This document shows positions 15,082-15,127 of a DNA stretch of 15,127 bases, piece by piece. Source of the stretch: CAYJEQ01 sp964369235. GTDB taxonomy: Bacteria; Bacillota; Clostridia; Oscillospirales; Ruminococcaceae. Positions within the stretch are counted from its first letter, which is position 1, and every line of letters starts with the position of its first letter. A program made the translations under genes and the position numbers. The notes under the pieces are model-generated. The model had not been told where the DNA came from. It saw nothing but the letters and a program-made list of their open reading frames with translations, and did no database searches. Where the stretch lies: positions 1 through 15,127 of the forward strand of contig CAYJEQ010000062.1 of the NCBI GenBank assembly GCA_964369235.1, read 5' to 3'.

Positions 15082-15110
15082 TTGACATTTAAGAAAAAAT
15101 GCGATATAAT
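15082..15110 (+). promoter_or_regulatory. Perfect-consensus sigma-A promoter at the right edge
   Basis: TTGACA (15082-15087) and TATAAT (15105-15110) are separated by exactly 17 nt, a full match to the consensus. Transcription should begin near 15117-15119, so only about 10 nt of the transcript are in the window. With the A-rich upstream DNA it resembles stable-RNA (rRNA or tRNA) promoters, but the product is outside the window. Confidence 0.85.
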
Positions 15111-15127
15111 AATATTCGTCGCTAAGG

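Overview
The window looks like chromosomal DNA from a low-GC Gram-positive bacterium, most likely a Clostridia-type Firmicute. The evidence is AT-rich spacers, purine-rich Shine-Dalgarno sites, HrcA/CIRCE control of groESL, near-consensus sigma-A promoters, separate short secD and secF genes, and a lipoprotein with a Gram-positive-style signal. No tRNA, rRNA, CRISPR array, insertion sequence or phage gene is visible. I cannot place it to genus.

Layout. (1) Positions 1-427 are a spacer with several hairpins and the groEL terminator. (2) 428-2493, minus strand: groS-groL, with a strong promoter and a perfect CIRCE operator. (3) 2572-5430, plus strand: a divergent consensus promoter, a leader of about 180 nt, then secD and secF, closed by a strong hairpin terminator. 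(4) 5431-5775: a non-coding region with a cluster of TGTAA half-sites on both strands. (5) 5776-14831: a five-gene plus-strand operon with its own promoter and terminator. The genes are an MBL-fold metallohydrolase, a GAF/HD-GYP phosphodiesterase, a 1239-residue FecR-domain lipoprotein with an acidic linker and a predicted beta-solenoid, a CHASE2/class III adenylate cyclase, and a secreted NHL-repeat protein. (6) 14832-15127: AT-rich DNA with alternative hairpins and phased A-tracts leading into a perfect-consensus promoter whose transcript leaves the window.

The groESL and secDF parts are housekeeping. The five-gene operon is the interesting part. It encodes enzyme folds for two second messengers: a cyclase with every catalytic residue needed to make cAMP, and an HD-GYP enzyme expected to hydrolyse c-di-GMP. 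It also carries a metallohydrolase that could degrade a cyclic nucleotide, and three exported or surface modules (FecR lipoprotein, CHASE2 sensor, NHL propeller). My working model, which is inference, is an envelope-sensing unit. In it the FecR lipoprotein and/or NHL protein influences the CHASE2 cyclase, cAMP may be read by the GAF domain of the HD-GYP enzyme, and the MBL enzyme may reset the signal. cAMP signalling is uncommon in Clostridia, and the arrangement deserves experimental attention.
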